Source: Globodera rostochiensis
Taxonomy: Eukaryota > Nematoda > Chromadorea > Rhabditida > Heteroderidae
Assembly (NCBI GenBank): GCA_018350325.1
Contig: JAEVLN010000022.1
Span: 389,105 to 453,104, forward strand
Direction: 5' to 3'
DNA: 64,000 nt
The translations under genes were made by a program, and so were the position numbers. Under the pieces are notes generated by a model, which saw nothing but the letters and a program-made list of their open reading frames with translations, did no database searches and was not told where the DNA came from. How positions within the stretch are numbered: position 1 is the first letter of the stretch; each line of letters starts with the position of its first letter. Shown here piece by piece: positions 13,141 through 24,694 of the stretch.

Positions 13141-15275
13141 ATGACTAACAAACGGCGCATCTTCTACTACCATCATCCAGACCTCGGCAATTTCCACTAC
13201 GGGCCGCAGCATCCGATGAAGCCTGCGCGATTGGGTGGGTTCCCGTCCCTTTTAATTAATGATTGGAGGGGCTTTCACGTTTGTCGTTCAGTCGGTGTTC
13301 ATTTCGTTAGGTGCGGGTGTTTGGCAAGCCGTTTATTGAATGGTTGGGGGGGGGCATACAACGGAAGAGTAAAGGATTGACTTTTCAATAGAAAAGATGT
13401 CCGGTTTTCAATATTTAAAAGGACTCAAATTTTAACGTCTTGAATTCGTCCGATATTTAATTATTTGCTACCCAACCAAAAAATGTGCAGCGGCCACCCA
13501 CAGTTTGGTGCTCAACTACGAATTGCACAAACATTTGACTTGCGTCCACCCTCCTCGGGCCACCCAACACGACTTGGCCCGTTTCCATGCGCCCGAATAT
13601 GTGCACTTCTTGAAGCGAATTTCGCCCCTGAACGCGGACCAGTACGAAGGACAATTCCACCGTTTTAACATCGGCGAGGACTGGTTTGTGTGGTGGGCAC
13701 GGCCTTTGGCAATGGTCGAAAAATATTCTCTTTATTTTTCCAGTCCGGTCTTCGATGGGATTTTCGATTTTTGCTCTCTCTACACCGGTGGAACGCTTGG
13801 TGAATTGTATTTAAAATATAAGTTGCATTATTTGTAGAAAGAATATAAAATATTATTATAATATATTTTAGAGGGCGCCATTCGACTTAACCATGGCCAA
13901 GCGGAAATTGCCATCAATTGGAGCGGCGGGTTGCATCACGCGAAAAAGTCCGAAGCCTCGGGCTTCTGTTACGTCAACGATATTGTACTATATTATAATA
14001 ATTGACTCGAAATTGAATTTGTTATTAAATTCAAATACTTTAAAGGTGATAGGCATTATCGAACTGCTGAAGTACCATCCGAGGTGCGTTGGCTGGAAAG
14101 ATTGGTGCATCGAGTTTTAGGGACCTTCTGGACTTTTCGTTACATCAATTTCCTTTAACTTCTGGTTGCTTGTCTTTCCCCGGAGTCTGTCCCTTGCGGG
14201 GTTTTGTTTGTGCCCTTCTTTAACACACGGCCAAAGGGTCCTCTACATTGACATTGACATTCACCACGGGGACGGCGTTCAGGAGGCGTTCAACCTTACC
14301 GATCGGGTGATGACCGTCTCCTTCCACCGCTACGGCGGTTACTTCTTCCCCGGTCGGATATTTATTAAGACAATTAGAATAAAACTCCGAGACGATCACC
14401 AAAACTTTTTTTTCCAAGGTACCGGCGACATGTTCGACGTCGGCATGGGCCATGGCCGCTATTTCTCTGTGAACGTCCCGCTCCGGGAGGGAATGGACGA
14501 CGAAAGTTACCACAGCGGTCCATGCACTTCAATTACAAAAGTGCAATAAGAACCTGCTTTTTCAGTTTTTAAGCCTGTCATCCAGTCTGTCGTGGACAAC
14601 TACAGTCCGTCAGTGATTGTGCTTCAATGCGGCGCTGACTCTTTGGGCTCCGATCGGCTCGGATGCTTTAACCTTAGCTTTGACGGCCACGGGTGAATCT
14701 GTAAAGCCGAACTAACAAAGCATTTCTTTCTGTTTTTTTGCTGAAGAGAGTGCGTTCGCTTCGTCAAGTCGTTGGGCCTTCCCTTACTGATTCTCGGCGG
14801 CGGCGGCTACACATTGCGTAATGTGGCAAGGTGTTTGGCTGGTGAAAGGGGTGAATTATCGAAAGAATTGTGAATTTTGTCGCGAAGGTGTTGGGCTAAC
14901 GAGACGGCCATCCTCGTGGACAGAGACGCCGAGATCAGCAACGAGATCCCGGACAATTCGGAGTACCTGGAGTATTTCGCGCCCGAATTCACACTGCGAC
15001 CGGAGTTGCCCAAACGCATCGAAAACGCCAACAGTAAAGAGGTGAGTGGACAACCCGAAAGAAATTCATCAAAACATGACGCCAGATTACAACATTCGCA
15101 ATTTGTTCAGTACTTGGCTGCAATCAAAACGGAAGTGTTGGAGAATATAAAACTGGTGCGCAACTCGCCCTCCGTTCAACTACAGCCGGTGCCCGGGGAC
15201 GCCCTCGACCTGCAGGACACCGATTCGATGAGGAGAGAACGGCGCGAAGACGGGCTCGACTTTCGTTCAATTTGA
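13141..15275 (+). CDS. HDAC3: class I histone deacetylase, HDAC3-type
   Basis: A zinc-dependent nuclear lysine deacetylase. I chose ATG 13141 because it opens [21 protein letters not shown], collinear with the HDAC3 N-terminus. Next come [31 protein letters not shown] and [20 protein letters not shown], with an intron starting near 13684. The active-site segment [20 protein letters not shown] holds the paired histidines (about 13915). The zinc-binding segment [15 protein letters not shown] is near 14250, [15 protein letters not shown] near 14635, and the catalytic-tyrosine loop [15 protein letters not shown] spans 14795-14890. The tail lacks a long acidic extension and ends [11 protein letters not shown] at 15273-15275. 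At roughly 420 residues the size fits HDAC3. The FFPG-TGDM junction and the position of the tail favour HDAC3 over HDAC1/2, but the subclass is an inference. Confidence 0.92.
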
Positions 15276-15434
15276 TCTCATATGCGACTATTTTTGTACT
15301 GTCCCTTTTTTTTTTGTAATATAAATATGGATGGACTATTTTAAAACGACACGAAACATTTCGCTTTATCAATGAGAAGATCAAATAAACTTTTGGCAAA
15401 AAGGCGTAGTCGATAGAGAAGAAAGACGCATTGA

Positions 15435-15567
15435 ATATTTGGATCTTATGTTTTCATCACAAAAATTTGTTTGCAATTCGCTCACAAAAAAAAAGGGGAG
15501 GAAGAAATTGAGGACGTACTTTTGTGTTCAAACCCGCGTCGTCTTCAGTGGAAGAAACGGACATTGG
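15435..15567 (+). repeat. dispersed repeat, inverted copy at 30989-31108
   Basis: About 130 bp downstream of the HDAC3 stop recurs in reverse complement at 30989-31108. The shared landmarks are TTTTCATCACAAAAATTTG, GCAATTCGCTCACAAA and CGCGTCGTCTTCAGTGGAAG. Both copies can be read as TRVVFSGR in one frame, but no protein family is recognised. Confidence 0.75.
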
Positions 15568-15637
15568 AAGAAATGTAGAGAGATTAAAAAGGATAATTTG
15601 TTTTTGTGTTTATTTATATCAAAGAAACGTTTTACCC

Positions 15638-16299
15638 GGCGCTCTGATGATTCGGCCGGAGACAATTCGGCCGGGGACGATTCGTCCGGTGAGACAGTTC
15701 GGCTCTAGACGATTCGGCTTTATTTTCTCAAGAAAAAGAAGCACTTAACATACCTACCTAACATGAACTTTTCTGATCTCAAAAAAATTAGAGCCTTACA
15801 TTTTGAAAAATCCAGACCTGGATTTTAGGAAGGTGCCTGGACCTGATTTCCTGGGAAAAAAAATCCAGGGGTTTGGAGGCTCCACTGGATCTGGACTCTG
15901 GATCCAGGAAAAATCCAGGCCTGGATCCAGGTCGGGCTCTAAAAAAATAATCTAATTTCAAGTTGTTTTTGTTATATATGTAAATCGGAATTTGGAAAAT
16001 TGTACTGGTTCGGGTCCGGGGTTCGAAATTGATGTAAAATTCGGAAAAAATGCTGATTGCATATTTTAAATCCCTTTTGATCATCTCCTTCATTCAACAA
16101 TCCGTTATGCTCGCTTAAATTGAATTTTGATCAGAAAAGTTCATGTTAGGTAGGTATGTTAAGTGCTTCTTTTTCTTGAGAAAATAAAAGCCGAATCGTC
16201 TCGAGCCGAACTGTCTCACCGGACGAATCGTCCCCGGCCGAATTGTCTCCGGCCGAATCGTCTCAAACCGAATCGTCTCCGGCCGAACTGTCCGTACAC
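15638..16299. mobile_element. foldback/MULE-like element, 10-bp target duplication
   Basis: The element has two inverted arms of about 135 bp (about 15648-15778 and 16128-16270). Each is built from GATTCGGCCGGAGAC-type modules, followed by TATTTTCTCAAGAAAAAGAA and ACATACCTACCTAACATGAA. The spacer is about 350 bp. Identical 10-bp CGTTTTACCC flanks lie at 15628-15637 and 16300-16309, a target duplication of Mutator-like length. The right arm carries one extra module. I see no transposase. Confidence 0.8.
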
Positions 16300-16375
16300 C
16301 GTTTTACCCATAATTTTTGCTTCATATTCTACCGAACTAAAAAAGATAAATTATTTATTTTCAAACACCAAACAT

Positions 16376-16790
16376 CGGACGTCCTGTTCTCTGTCCGTCC
16401 ACTCATACGCACTAAATGCCAGTCATTTTCTGGGTCAACGTTTTGCCCCCAACACTCAATCAATGCACACAATAGACCATGCATATGGGATAGTGTGGGG
16501 GCTGAAGATGAATATCACCAGACAGCGGACGTCCTGCTCTCTGTCCGTCCACTCATACGCACTAAATGCCAGTCATTTTCTGGGTCAACGTTTTGCCCCC
16601 AACACTCAATCAATGCACACAATAGACCATGCATATGGGATAGTGTGGGGGCTGAAGATGAATATCACCAGACAGCGGACGTCCTGCTCTCTGTCCGTCC
16701 ACTCATGCCCACCAAATGCCAGTCATTTTCTCGGTCAACGTTTTGCCCACAACACATTCAACCAAAAGACGCAATAGACCATGCATTCTA
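16376..16790 (+). repeat. 150-bp tandem repeat, about 2.8 copies
   Basis: The monomer starts CGGACGTCCTG at 16376, 16526 and 16676, giving an exact 150-bp period. The first two copies are nearly identical. The third is diverged and truncated at about 16790. Because the period is a multiple of three, two frames stay open across the array (16163-16777 and 16243-16926). I regard these as by-products, since neither resembles a known protein. Confidence 0.9.
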
Positions 16791-17348
16791 TTGGACTTTT
16801 TTTGTCTTACTATTGAAGATTTTATTTGATTTCCGAAAAAGTTCAAACAAGGTTGGAATTGCTTTACCAAATCCCATTTTCCCAACTTACATTAAGATTC
16901 CATTGTCTTATTCTTCAACCCAATAACGGGCTTTCAAGTTGAACAGCTTCGGGTTAGTAAATGCTTTTATGAAAATACATTGCAAATTTTTGAATTTCGT
17001 TAAATTTAAAAAGCTGTCGATTGGCGAATTTTCCTCTTTCAGATTCCGGGAGGTCTGTCGCGATTGGAACTTTGGCCTTTCCCAATTCCGAGCAACTCCA
17101 CCCGTTGCTTCTTTTGAGAAATTCCGAACCGAAGGTCGCGGAGCTTTGGCCACCCTTTAAGTCAAATTATGTGCCCCTAAGTCGGTCTATTTGTTAAGCG
17201 TTGGACAGGAAAAGGACGCTTTGGTAGGCTTTCTTAGGGATTTTTTTTTTGTTTTCACAAATTTCTTCAAAAGAGTTTCAATAAACAATATTTAAATTAA
17301 AAAAGATCTGATATTTATTGAAACTCGAAAAGCGATCATCGAATTGCC

Positions 17349-18190
17349 ATTCAGATCAGTTTTATTGGAACGATAAAGCCCGTCGGACGGAAGTTGGCGT
17401 TGTTGAACTGTTCGAAGGCCTGCAGCAGACAGTTTTCGACTCGTTGACTGCACACAGTCGGCCTGTTCAAGTCGCCATCAAAACTTATATTTTTTCACAA
17501 GGAATCAATGCAATGGCTGCTACCAGTATAGGTGATCAAACTTTTGGGGCAATTTTGAAGTTCATCCCAAAATGATCGGTTCAATTTCTGTCCACGATAA
17601 AGCTGACTGACGGGCAACTGTTTAGAACAGGGTCTAACTTCCCAAACTGTGCTTGTCGCGCAGCCTTTTGGTGGAATTTTGGAAGCCGTTTTTTGGACGC
17701 CCGACGTCCTTTGAAGATGACAGCCGAATTGAGTGAGGAAGATGATGATCCATTACATTCCGAAACTTCCGTTCGCAACCAAAGACCTGATCAACTACAA
17801 CCAGACCACGCTTAATGTGCGCGGAAATTCGGACAACGTAAGCGATCAGAAATGAAGAGATTCTTTGGTTTGAGGATTTTTTGTTTATTATTTTTTTGTG
17901 AAGCATTCTGAAATATTGATAATTCACTGCTGTATTTTTAGACCATCCGGTCTCGAGACCACTTCGCTTGTGTTTGCTTACGGAATTGACCTCTTCTACA
18001 CCCGCGTGACACCAAGGTGAGTTTTTTTTGCTTATGTTTTGCCATTCGCATATATTTGTGATTTTCCCGTGAAAATTCAGCGGCACCTTCGACATTTTGA
18101 AAGACGACTTCGACTTGCTCTTTCTGTTGGATCTCTCAACACTTTTATTTAACGGATCCAAATTTGAGTACGATTCTGATTGTGCCCGGT
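17349..18190 (+). pseudogene. EMC1: EMC1 C-terminal part, broken
   Basis: EMC1 is the large lumenal/membrane subunit of the ER membrane protein complex. Here only its last quarter can be traced, in the correct order: WNDKARRTEVGVVELFEG (about 17365), then a KTYIFSQGINAMAATSI segment (17480), PFGGILE with DARRPLKM in another frame (17665-17720), and PKLPFATKDLINYNQTTLNV (17755). Further on are PSGLETTSLVFAYGIDLFYT (17945) and GTFDILKDDFDLLFLL (18085), the region before the C-terminal transmembrane helix. The pieces lie in at least three reading frames, and one junction does not match the splice phase, so I call it a pseudogene. The final transmembrane segment is replaced by A-rich simple sequence after about 18180. 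The identification is strong because all six blocks are collinear with EMC1. Confidence 0.75.
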
Positions 18191-18337
18191 ATGTTAGGCC
18201 TAAGTCCGCTATTATTGTTGTTGTTGTATAAAAGAAAAAAACGGAACGATCAAAAAAAACGGAACGATCAAAAAAACGAATCAAAAAAAAACCACTCACT
18301 CAGCACGCACTCACTCACGCACGCACTCGCACAGAGC

Positions 18338-20070
18338 CCAGCAGTCTTCACCAACTGGACGGAAACATTGAACAGCAACAACAACAATTTGGTGCTTACG
18401 ATGGAAACATTGTTCTTTTGCTGTGCTACGCAGTGATCCATTGGCTGGCCAATGAGCGTTCAATGATGTCCGACTCGCTAAACATTGTCATGTACTTGTT
18501 CTGCTGGTTGGTGGTACAGAAGTGTCCTCTGCACATCTGCGACCCGGCAAAAAAGTGAGTTGCGAATAGGGCAGGAAAATTGTGCACATCCGCATTTTTT
18601 AGACAGCACGGAAATTGGCAAGAGCAGGGAAACCATTCGTCACTTTATGCTGTATGTTATATTGACGAATAATATAGTTGAAAGTGGATTTGTTTAGGCT
18701 TTGCCTGGCCCTGCCTCCAGCAAAGTTTCCAGGGTGACGTCACTGAAAAAATATGCGGGGCATTTTCTGATCGCAAACATCATCGACAAGTTTTCCATCA
18801 TCAGGACAATTAAGTTTTTTTAAAATATTTTTATTTATATCCATGCAATTTTTTTTCGAAATTTTCAGGACAACAGAGATTTCGTGCGCAAGTCGTTGAA
18901 AATTCTCATCCCAGCGCTTTTGCCCCGACGAATGCCTGACGGCTATTTGCGGCTGCAGACATTGTTCAAGAAGATCATGGTGGAGGAGGGCAGGAACAAT
19001 GCCCAAGTCGTCCATTGCTTGTGAGTTAATTGCCATGCATGAAAAAAATTGATTAGTTTTTTGAAAATAACTTTAAAAATGCATTGAATCGGATTCAAAA
19101 ATAATTTGTTCAGGCTAATCATCATCCGCCACCACAAAGTGTTCTACAACATTCGTCACCAAATTCCCCGCACATTCTCAGCAATTGCATCGCCTCTTCT
19201 CGCTGCAGTTGAATTCAGCTGCCCAACACAGAGTAGTTCGGGACCGGCAATAACAGGCCATTGCTTCGGTTGATGCGCTCGGTGCAGCCCAGCTATTTGG
19301 AGACGGTCTGCCTCGCCATTCATGAAACTGAAACTGCTGCAGAGGTGTGTTGCAGAACTGCCATTATAAAAAGCCAAATTCTGATCAATCAAATATTTAT
19401 TCTATCCGAATTGGGACCAAATTTTATCAGAACGACCGGCTCAGACTGACTTTATTTTCATATTTTTTATAGAATTGTTCGGGAATAGTCGTGTGCAATC
19501 CTGGCACAGTCCGTGCAGTTGATCAGGCACAGAAACTGATCAACGATCTGCTGGCAATTTGTTTGGAAATGCTGTGCACTCGGACAAAATTTTTCAGGTG
19601 GTTTTCACTTTTTACACAATTGTTTAAATTTAAAATAGCGAAAATATTATTAAATTTTGCTGCCTTTATTAATTCAAAAAATTGTTTTTTCAGCATGGAA
19701 TCGCAACGCACCATCATCCAAATTGTGCTCGTCCCGCTGATTGAGAAGGGCGCAGTGGACAAAATGTGGAGAACATCATCAAAGTGTCGCAAGAGATTGC
19801 CGCAAGCGAAATCGCATTTTCCCAGCAACAACAACATTGAACAATTGATCGATTATCAACAACCGAATCAAAGCGTACTCGTGCTGATCAATCTGTTCAG
19901 TGCAATGGAACAGCTGCTGTTTGTCAACGCAGAACTTCAGCGACATTTTATGAACGCGACGACGAGAGCAACTAAAAGTGATTGGCGGAAAGGACGAGGA
20001 GAGCAACAACAAATGATTTGGTCTCAAATATTGGCGAGTGTTAGGGAAAAGAGAAGAGACGAACACACAT
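18338..20070 (+). pseudogene. TRRAP: TRRAP-like fragment A (middle region)
   Basis: TRRAP is the giant PI3K-like scaffold of SAGA and NuA4 acetyltransferase complexes. Recognisable collinear blocks are DNRDFVRKSLKILIPALLPR (about 18870), MVEEGRNNAQVVHCL (about 18980), IIIRHHKVFYNIRHQIPRTF (about 19120) and SMESQRTIIQIVLVPLIEKG with AVDKMW (19690-19767). These match the HEAT/TPR middle part of TRRAP. Upstream sequence reading DGNIVLLCYAVIHWLANE (about 18400) and the block after 19770 probably belong too. Intron-like GT...TTTCAG gaps remain, so this is a DNA-level copy and not a retrocopy. The reading frame is lost in several places (for example around 19225-19260). It continues as fragment B at 21517, with other sequence between them. 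Confidence 0.7.
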
Positions 20071-20151
20071 AATATATATTACTATATTGCACAACACAGG
20101 GCGCCAAAAACAGCATTCTGAATAAGAAAATGTTGGAAATTGCAATATTTG

Positions 20152-20400
20152 GAAAATATGAATCATAGGGCCCAGACTCAAAATCCCTCAAAACCACTTT
20201 TATAGGTTTTCTTAGGTGCTGAAACCGATAGAACAATCAAATTTTTTGTCGCTCCGCCTTTAAACCGGTTTTTGAACCGTTTAAAATTGGAAAAAATGGA
20301 GCATTTTGACCTTAATTTTGTGTCTTCCTGTCCTCCAATTTCACTAAATTTAGTATCATTCGATAATTTTGAGTCTGGGCCCTATAATCCATATTTTCTT
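20152..20400. mobile_element. small MITE related to the foldback at 24695
   Basis: A roughly 230-250-bp element bounded by inverted AGGGCCCAGACTCAAAAT and its complement (ends near 20167 and 20383). The flanking AATATGAATCATA and TATAATCCATATT are themselves imperfect inverted repeats, so the true ends lie slightly further out. The interior matches the arms of the foldback at 24695-25575 (ACTTTTATAGGTTTTCTT, CTCCGCCTTTAAACCGG, TTTCACTAAATTTAGTATC). It is probably a deletion derivative of that element. A TA target duplication is possible. Confidence 0.75.
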
Positions 20401-20504
20401 AATATCTTTGGGAGCCCTGCCTTTTATTGTAACATGCATGGCACAATTATTTTTTAGCCTCGATATTTGCTTATTTTGTTTGTATCAAATACAAAGAAAC
20501 TGAT

Positions 20505-20760
20505 CAAAAAATCGATCAATAAAAAAAGATAAAAGAAACCGATCAATAAAAAAAGATTTAAAAAAAAAGATCAATAAAAAAAGATTTAAAAAAAAAAGAT
20601 CAATAAAAAAAGATAAAAAGAAACCGATCAATAAAAAAAGATTTAAAAAAAAGATCAATAAAAAAAGATAAAAAGAAACCGATCAATAAAAAAAGATTTT
20701 AAAAAAAAGATCAATAAAAAAAGATTTAAAAAAAAGGTTTAAAAAACTAACTGCAAAAAA
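20505..20760 (+). repeat. A-rich tandem array with GATCAAT motif
   Basis: Irregular repeats of GATCAATAAAAAAAGAT followed by either TTAAAAAAAA or AAAAAGAAACC, strongly A-biased on the + strand. It ends just before two CCACTCACTCAGTCGCC copies (about 20770 and 20810) and the adenylosuccinate synthetase fragment. Comparable A-rich arrays occur at 18225-18290, 23610-23755 and 25580-25700. Confidence 0.85.
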
Positions 20761-20822
20761 CAAAAAAAACCACTCACTCAGTCGCCGACTGCAAAAAACA
20801 AAAAAAACCACTCACTCAGTCG

Positions 20823-21400
20823 CCGTTCTCTTGGGTGCACAATGGGACAACGAAGGCAATGGAAAGTGCTTTTCATCGGACATCGCAAGGTTTGTTCTGT
20901 CGTTTTTTGTTGTAAAATTTTTGTTGACAATTGAGCGGCCTGTCATTTTAGGGCAAAATTTGGTTTTTGTCGGGCTTTCGAATTTGGCCCTTTGTTCTGC
21001 TGAATGTACTCTCATTGCGTGTTTCAGGTCGACGTCGTTGCGCGTTGCCAGGGAGGCAACACAATGCCGGCCACACGGTGGTAGCAAATGGACGTGTATA
21101 CGACTCCCACTTGATGCTCTCCGGCTTGGCTTCTGAACAGGTGGCAGTTCCTTGGCTCTGACCCTCCAACCCTCGTATATAGATGGAGCTTTGTTTGGCC
21201 TCCTCAAATTTGCATTATTATTTGAAATGTTCATCTGATCCAGGTGTTGAACATCATCGGGAACGGCGTACCTCGTCCAATTCCATCGTCGGCGGCTGCT
21301 GCACCGGCCTAGGCATTCCTCCAACAGCCATTCGACGCGTCATCGGCTGGTCAAGGCCTACCAAACACGCGTCGGCTCTGGTCTTTCCCCTTTAAAAGCT
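20823..21400 (+). pseudogene. adenylosuccinate synthetase fragment, broken
   Basis: The enzyme normally joins IMP and aspartate in AMP synthesis. The relic begins with the P-loop region AVLLGAQWDNEGNGK (20824). The usual GAQWGDEGKGK has changed: the G-D-E-G-K stretch reads D-N-E-G-N, so the catalytic Asp and a P-loop Lys are lost. After an intron comes VDVVARCQGGN, then NAGHTVVANGRVYDSHLMLS in a shifted frame (about 21028-21125), NIIGNGV near 21255, and [19 protein letters not shown] near 21275-21330. All the middle of the protein, including the substrate-binding core, is missing between these blocks. It lies between two TRRAP fragments, so it is an insertion or rearrangement product and not an active gene. 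Confidence 0.78.
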
Positions 21401-21516
21401 ATCTTTCAATGGTCGCTCATTACGGAAAACTTTTTCCGAAATCCAATTTGAAGTTGAAAACCGAAAAAAATCTTTAAACTTGAACTTAATTTCTATTTTT
21501 AAATATTTTTATTTCC

Positions 21517-22370
21517 AGCACCTTTTTGTGGCCTGCCAGTTGGCATCGGTGCCCTCAATTCAAACAAAAATTGCGTCGTTACATCTTTCCGCTATCTCTG
21601 CCGACGGCATGGCGACACCGACGGCATCTGTCGGAAGCGGAGAAGAGTTGTTGTTGGAGGCCAAAAGTTTTACGGATCAACAACAACACAAGACGACCGA
21701 CATGCAGATTGGGTTGGTGCTAAACGTCTTTTACCATTTTGTCGAGATTTTTTGAGTTCTTGGACCGAGGAATTTGATCGACGGGCGGAATTTCACCAAG
21801 ACTTTTTATTGTTTTCAGTCTCCTCTCGCTTGCCAATGAGCTGACAACCGTGCAACTCATTCGCCACGTGCGGTCGTCACCAGTTTCCTGGAGGCGTTTG
21901 TTCTCTGCTCACCGTCAATCAAGTTGGAGCCGTTCATGCTAAGGTGAGCGTTTTTATGAATAGAGATGCTTTAATAATATTTAAGTTAGGGGAATTTGAT
22001 CAAGTTTGGTTGGTTTAACAGGAAGTCCTTGAATGCTTGGCGAAGCTCTCTACCAGCAGTTGAACGAGTTGGACCAGTACAGTGCCCTTTGGAAGAGGCG
22101 TGCCTATTTTGACAAAACTGCCAAATGTTTGGCGTTTTTCGAGCAGGTAAATGCAAAATAATAAGCAAAAAAATAAGCAATTTTTGATACAAAATTCATT
22201 TTGTGCAGGACGATGATCGCTGAGTGGCGCAGACTTCCTCCAATTGTCTCGCATGATTGCGTGGCTGAGAATCTGCTGATGAAAATGATACGCGGGGGCG
22301 ACCTGTTCGGACACCAACTGGAGCTTGAAGCCAACCGACTGTTGGAGTGCTGATTCGCTGGAAATTTCCT
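21517..22370 (+). pseudogene. TRRAP: TRRAP-like fragment B (FAT region)
   Basis: This continues the TRRAP order. SLANELTTVQLIRHV (21830) is followed, in another frame, by VTSFLEAFVLCSPSIKLEPF (21877-21940). Next are LYQQLNELDQYSALWKRRAY and FDKTAKCLAFFEQ (22040-22146), then MIAEWRRLPPIVSHD (about 22213) and ENLLMKMIRGGDLFG. These match the FAT-domain part of TRRAP (the ...WAGLWQKR... and ...EWRRLPHVVSH... regions). Frameshifts and stops separate the blocks. Together with fragment A it indicates one decayed TRRAP copy interrupted by the adenylosuccinate synthetase piece. The FAT-to-pseudokinase C-terminus is absent. Confidence 0.7.
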
Positions 22371-22688
22371 TTCCTTATGATTACTGTTTTCAGACGCATT
22401 CGAAGAGGTAAAATGCATATCACATATGACACATTAATACGATTTAATTTCAGGTGATCAACAGCATTTAAGTGGGCAAAACTGGTCCATGGCATTGTGC
22501 CAAAGCCGTTTAGCAAGGAATGGTCGCTCATTACGGAAAACTTTTTCCGGAAATCCAATTGAAAGTTGAAGCCGATCTGAGTAAGCTAAAACGAGCGTAC
22601 GACTTGTGCAGAATTTGTTCAACAGTGGTGCAATACAGGTGATCGATGGCAAGAATCAAAGAAAAGTCGAAAATTCCAACTTTTTTCC

Positions 22689-22824
22689 ATGAAGGACTTC
22701 TTCAAGAAGTTTCTATTTGAGCCGTTGCCCATTGAGTCCCATCTTGATCACTGTCTTCATGACCACTTCAACACTGAAATTGTGACGAAGACCGTTGAGA
22801 ACAAGCAGGACGCCATTGACTCCT
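22689..22824 (+). pseudogene. BRR2/SNRNP200 helicase exon fragment
   Basis: A single stretch reads [20 protein letters not shown] followed by [20 protein letters not shown] and AIDSLT. That is the highly conserved segment just before the Sec63 domain of the first helicase cassette of the U5 snRNP ATPase BRR2. Nothing else of this protein of over 2000 residues is present nearby. The match stops abruptly at 22825, where a CTCACGCACGCGCGCACTCA low-complexity stretch begins. It is therefore an isolated fragment, not a gene. Confidence 0.75.
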
Positions 22825-22899
22825 AACCCACTCACGCACGCGCGCACTCAGTCACCGTCTTCTTCTCGAACACTTCGCCATCTCGACCCCGCACAGTTT

Positions 22900-24600
22900 T
22901 ATAGCGTTGGATCCGCAACATTTGCTATCCTCCATAACGACGACGGCACAACAACAGGTTTTTTTCAGAATATTTGAGGGGTTTTTGACTTATTTTGTTT
23001 TAAGCAGTGAATCGTCGTCCTTTCCCCAATGGAGCTCTTCAGCAACAGCTATTGTTCTCCCACAACATGTCCCAAGCCCAACCGCTGTCTCCTCCGCCGT
23101 CCATCGCCTGCAGCAACAGCAGCAGATGCTGAACGGCAGCAACCCGTGGGCGTACCCTTGAAGAGACAGTGGGTGCAGAAAGCATCGGAACAACAACAAC
23201 AGCGCTTAATATTCTCCGTCCAACCTCTGCCTGCTTGCTGGGCACCGACCGATGTTGAATGCGGTGAAAACGATGATTTTCATATTTTTTCGATTTCTAT
23301 TTATTCTCTAGGTTAAATATATGTTGTGTAGTGTTTCTTTTCCCCTTTCATCCTTCGCGTAAATATGCGTATTAGGGACGTAAACGAAACAATTTTTGGA
23401 TTTTCATCTTCAAAAAAACGATATGCAATCCGATTTTGGGTCAAAAATTTGGAATCATCCGTCCACGTTTCCGTGCCTTGTGGGTGTATTTCTCCCACGG
23501 ATTTTTCATCATTCTCAGCATATGTTACCGCACACTCCTCCTCCTCCTCAATACATTTTTTTTTATTATTTTGTAAAATATCATAATTTCAAACATTGTT
23601 GTCCTAAAAAAATAAAAAACGATGAAAAAAAAGATTAAAAAAACGATGAAAAAAAAAGATTTAAAAAACGATGAAAAAAAAAGATTTAAAGAACGATGAA
23701 AAAAAAAGATCTAAAAAAACAATGAAAAAACGATGAAAAAAAAATTTTTTAAATCAGGCATTCTTTGCTGCGCTGAACTGTCAGCCCGTGTACAGATTGG
23801 ATGAGAGCAGGCATTTGCAGCAGCAAAAGCTGTCGGTTGCTGCCAATAATAATAATCATCGGCCTCGTGCCGATTCGTCCGCAATGGGCGGCTGTGGAGG
23901 CAAAAAAACGATGTTGGCACCGTTCGGTGGAATGGTCTACTCGTCGATGGCAGAGTCCAACAACAATTCAGGTGGGTAGTTACGCACGTTTTGAGGTCGT
24001 TCAACAAAATTTGAATAGTTTTAGGAACTGCTCCAAACCCGACAAATGATTGGCTAAGCAAACTGCGGCATTTGATCAGTCGACGCAGCAGCAGCAACAA
24101 CGAATTGGGAAGGCGCCTAACAACGCGATGGCGGCACAGCTGGTGTTGAAGCAACAACAGCAACAACAGAAGATGATGATGATGGAACAGCAGCAGAACA
24201 ACTTCGACAACAACAATTTGGGCAATGAAATGTCGACAGGTTATTGATTTAGTATTCTAAAATTGGACTTTAGAGATTAGCAGCGCTTCCCAAAATCATT
24301 TTCGGAATTATGATTCAAAAGAAATATGTCCTGAATCCCTTGGATTTTCAAATGCCAAACTTTTTTTAAAATTTAGTTGACTGTCCCATTTTGCAGAGCC
24401 AACAAATCTTCGTCAACGAACATCTCGTTCTCTTTTGGACATGGACACCAAACCGTCGCTGTTAGACGACCCGCTGGGCGGCATTGTGCCATCGACACCA
24501 CCGCAACAGGTGGGATTAACCGACATTTGTTATCGCATAAATGTAGTCCCAGAATATCAAATCATCCCTCTTTTCAAAGGGTTGGGTGCTTATTTTAAAT
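22900..24600 (+). pseudogene. Gln-rich coding relic, family not recognised
   Basis: Several Gln/Asn-rich stretches look like former exons: NRRPFPNGALQQQLLFSHNM (about 23010), PVYRLDESRHLQQQKLSV (23785), GKKTMLAPFGGMVYSSMAES (23905), AFDQSTQQQQQRIGKAPNN (24067) and SLLDMDTKPSLLDDPLGGIV (24435). Splice-like signals separate some of them, and CAG/CAA runs are present. A block of about 65 bp (23251-23317) is repeated at 24629-24693. I cannot assign the protein. It could be a low-complexity portion of a regulatory protein, or a still-expressed gene whose exons I cannot join. Confidence 0.4.
23610..23755 (+). repeat. A-rich tandem array with CGATG motif
   Basis: Irregular repeats of AAACGATGAAAAAAAAAGATTTAA, a sister of the GATCAAT array at 20505. 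It interrupts the Gln-rich relic. Confidence 0.8.
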
Positions 24601-24694
24601 TTTTTATTGATTTTTAGAAACCAAGCACTGATGAATGCGGTGAAAACGATGATTTTCGAATTTTTTCGATTTCTATTTATTCTCTAGGTTAAAA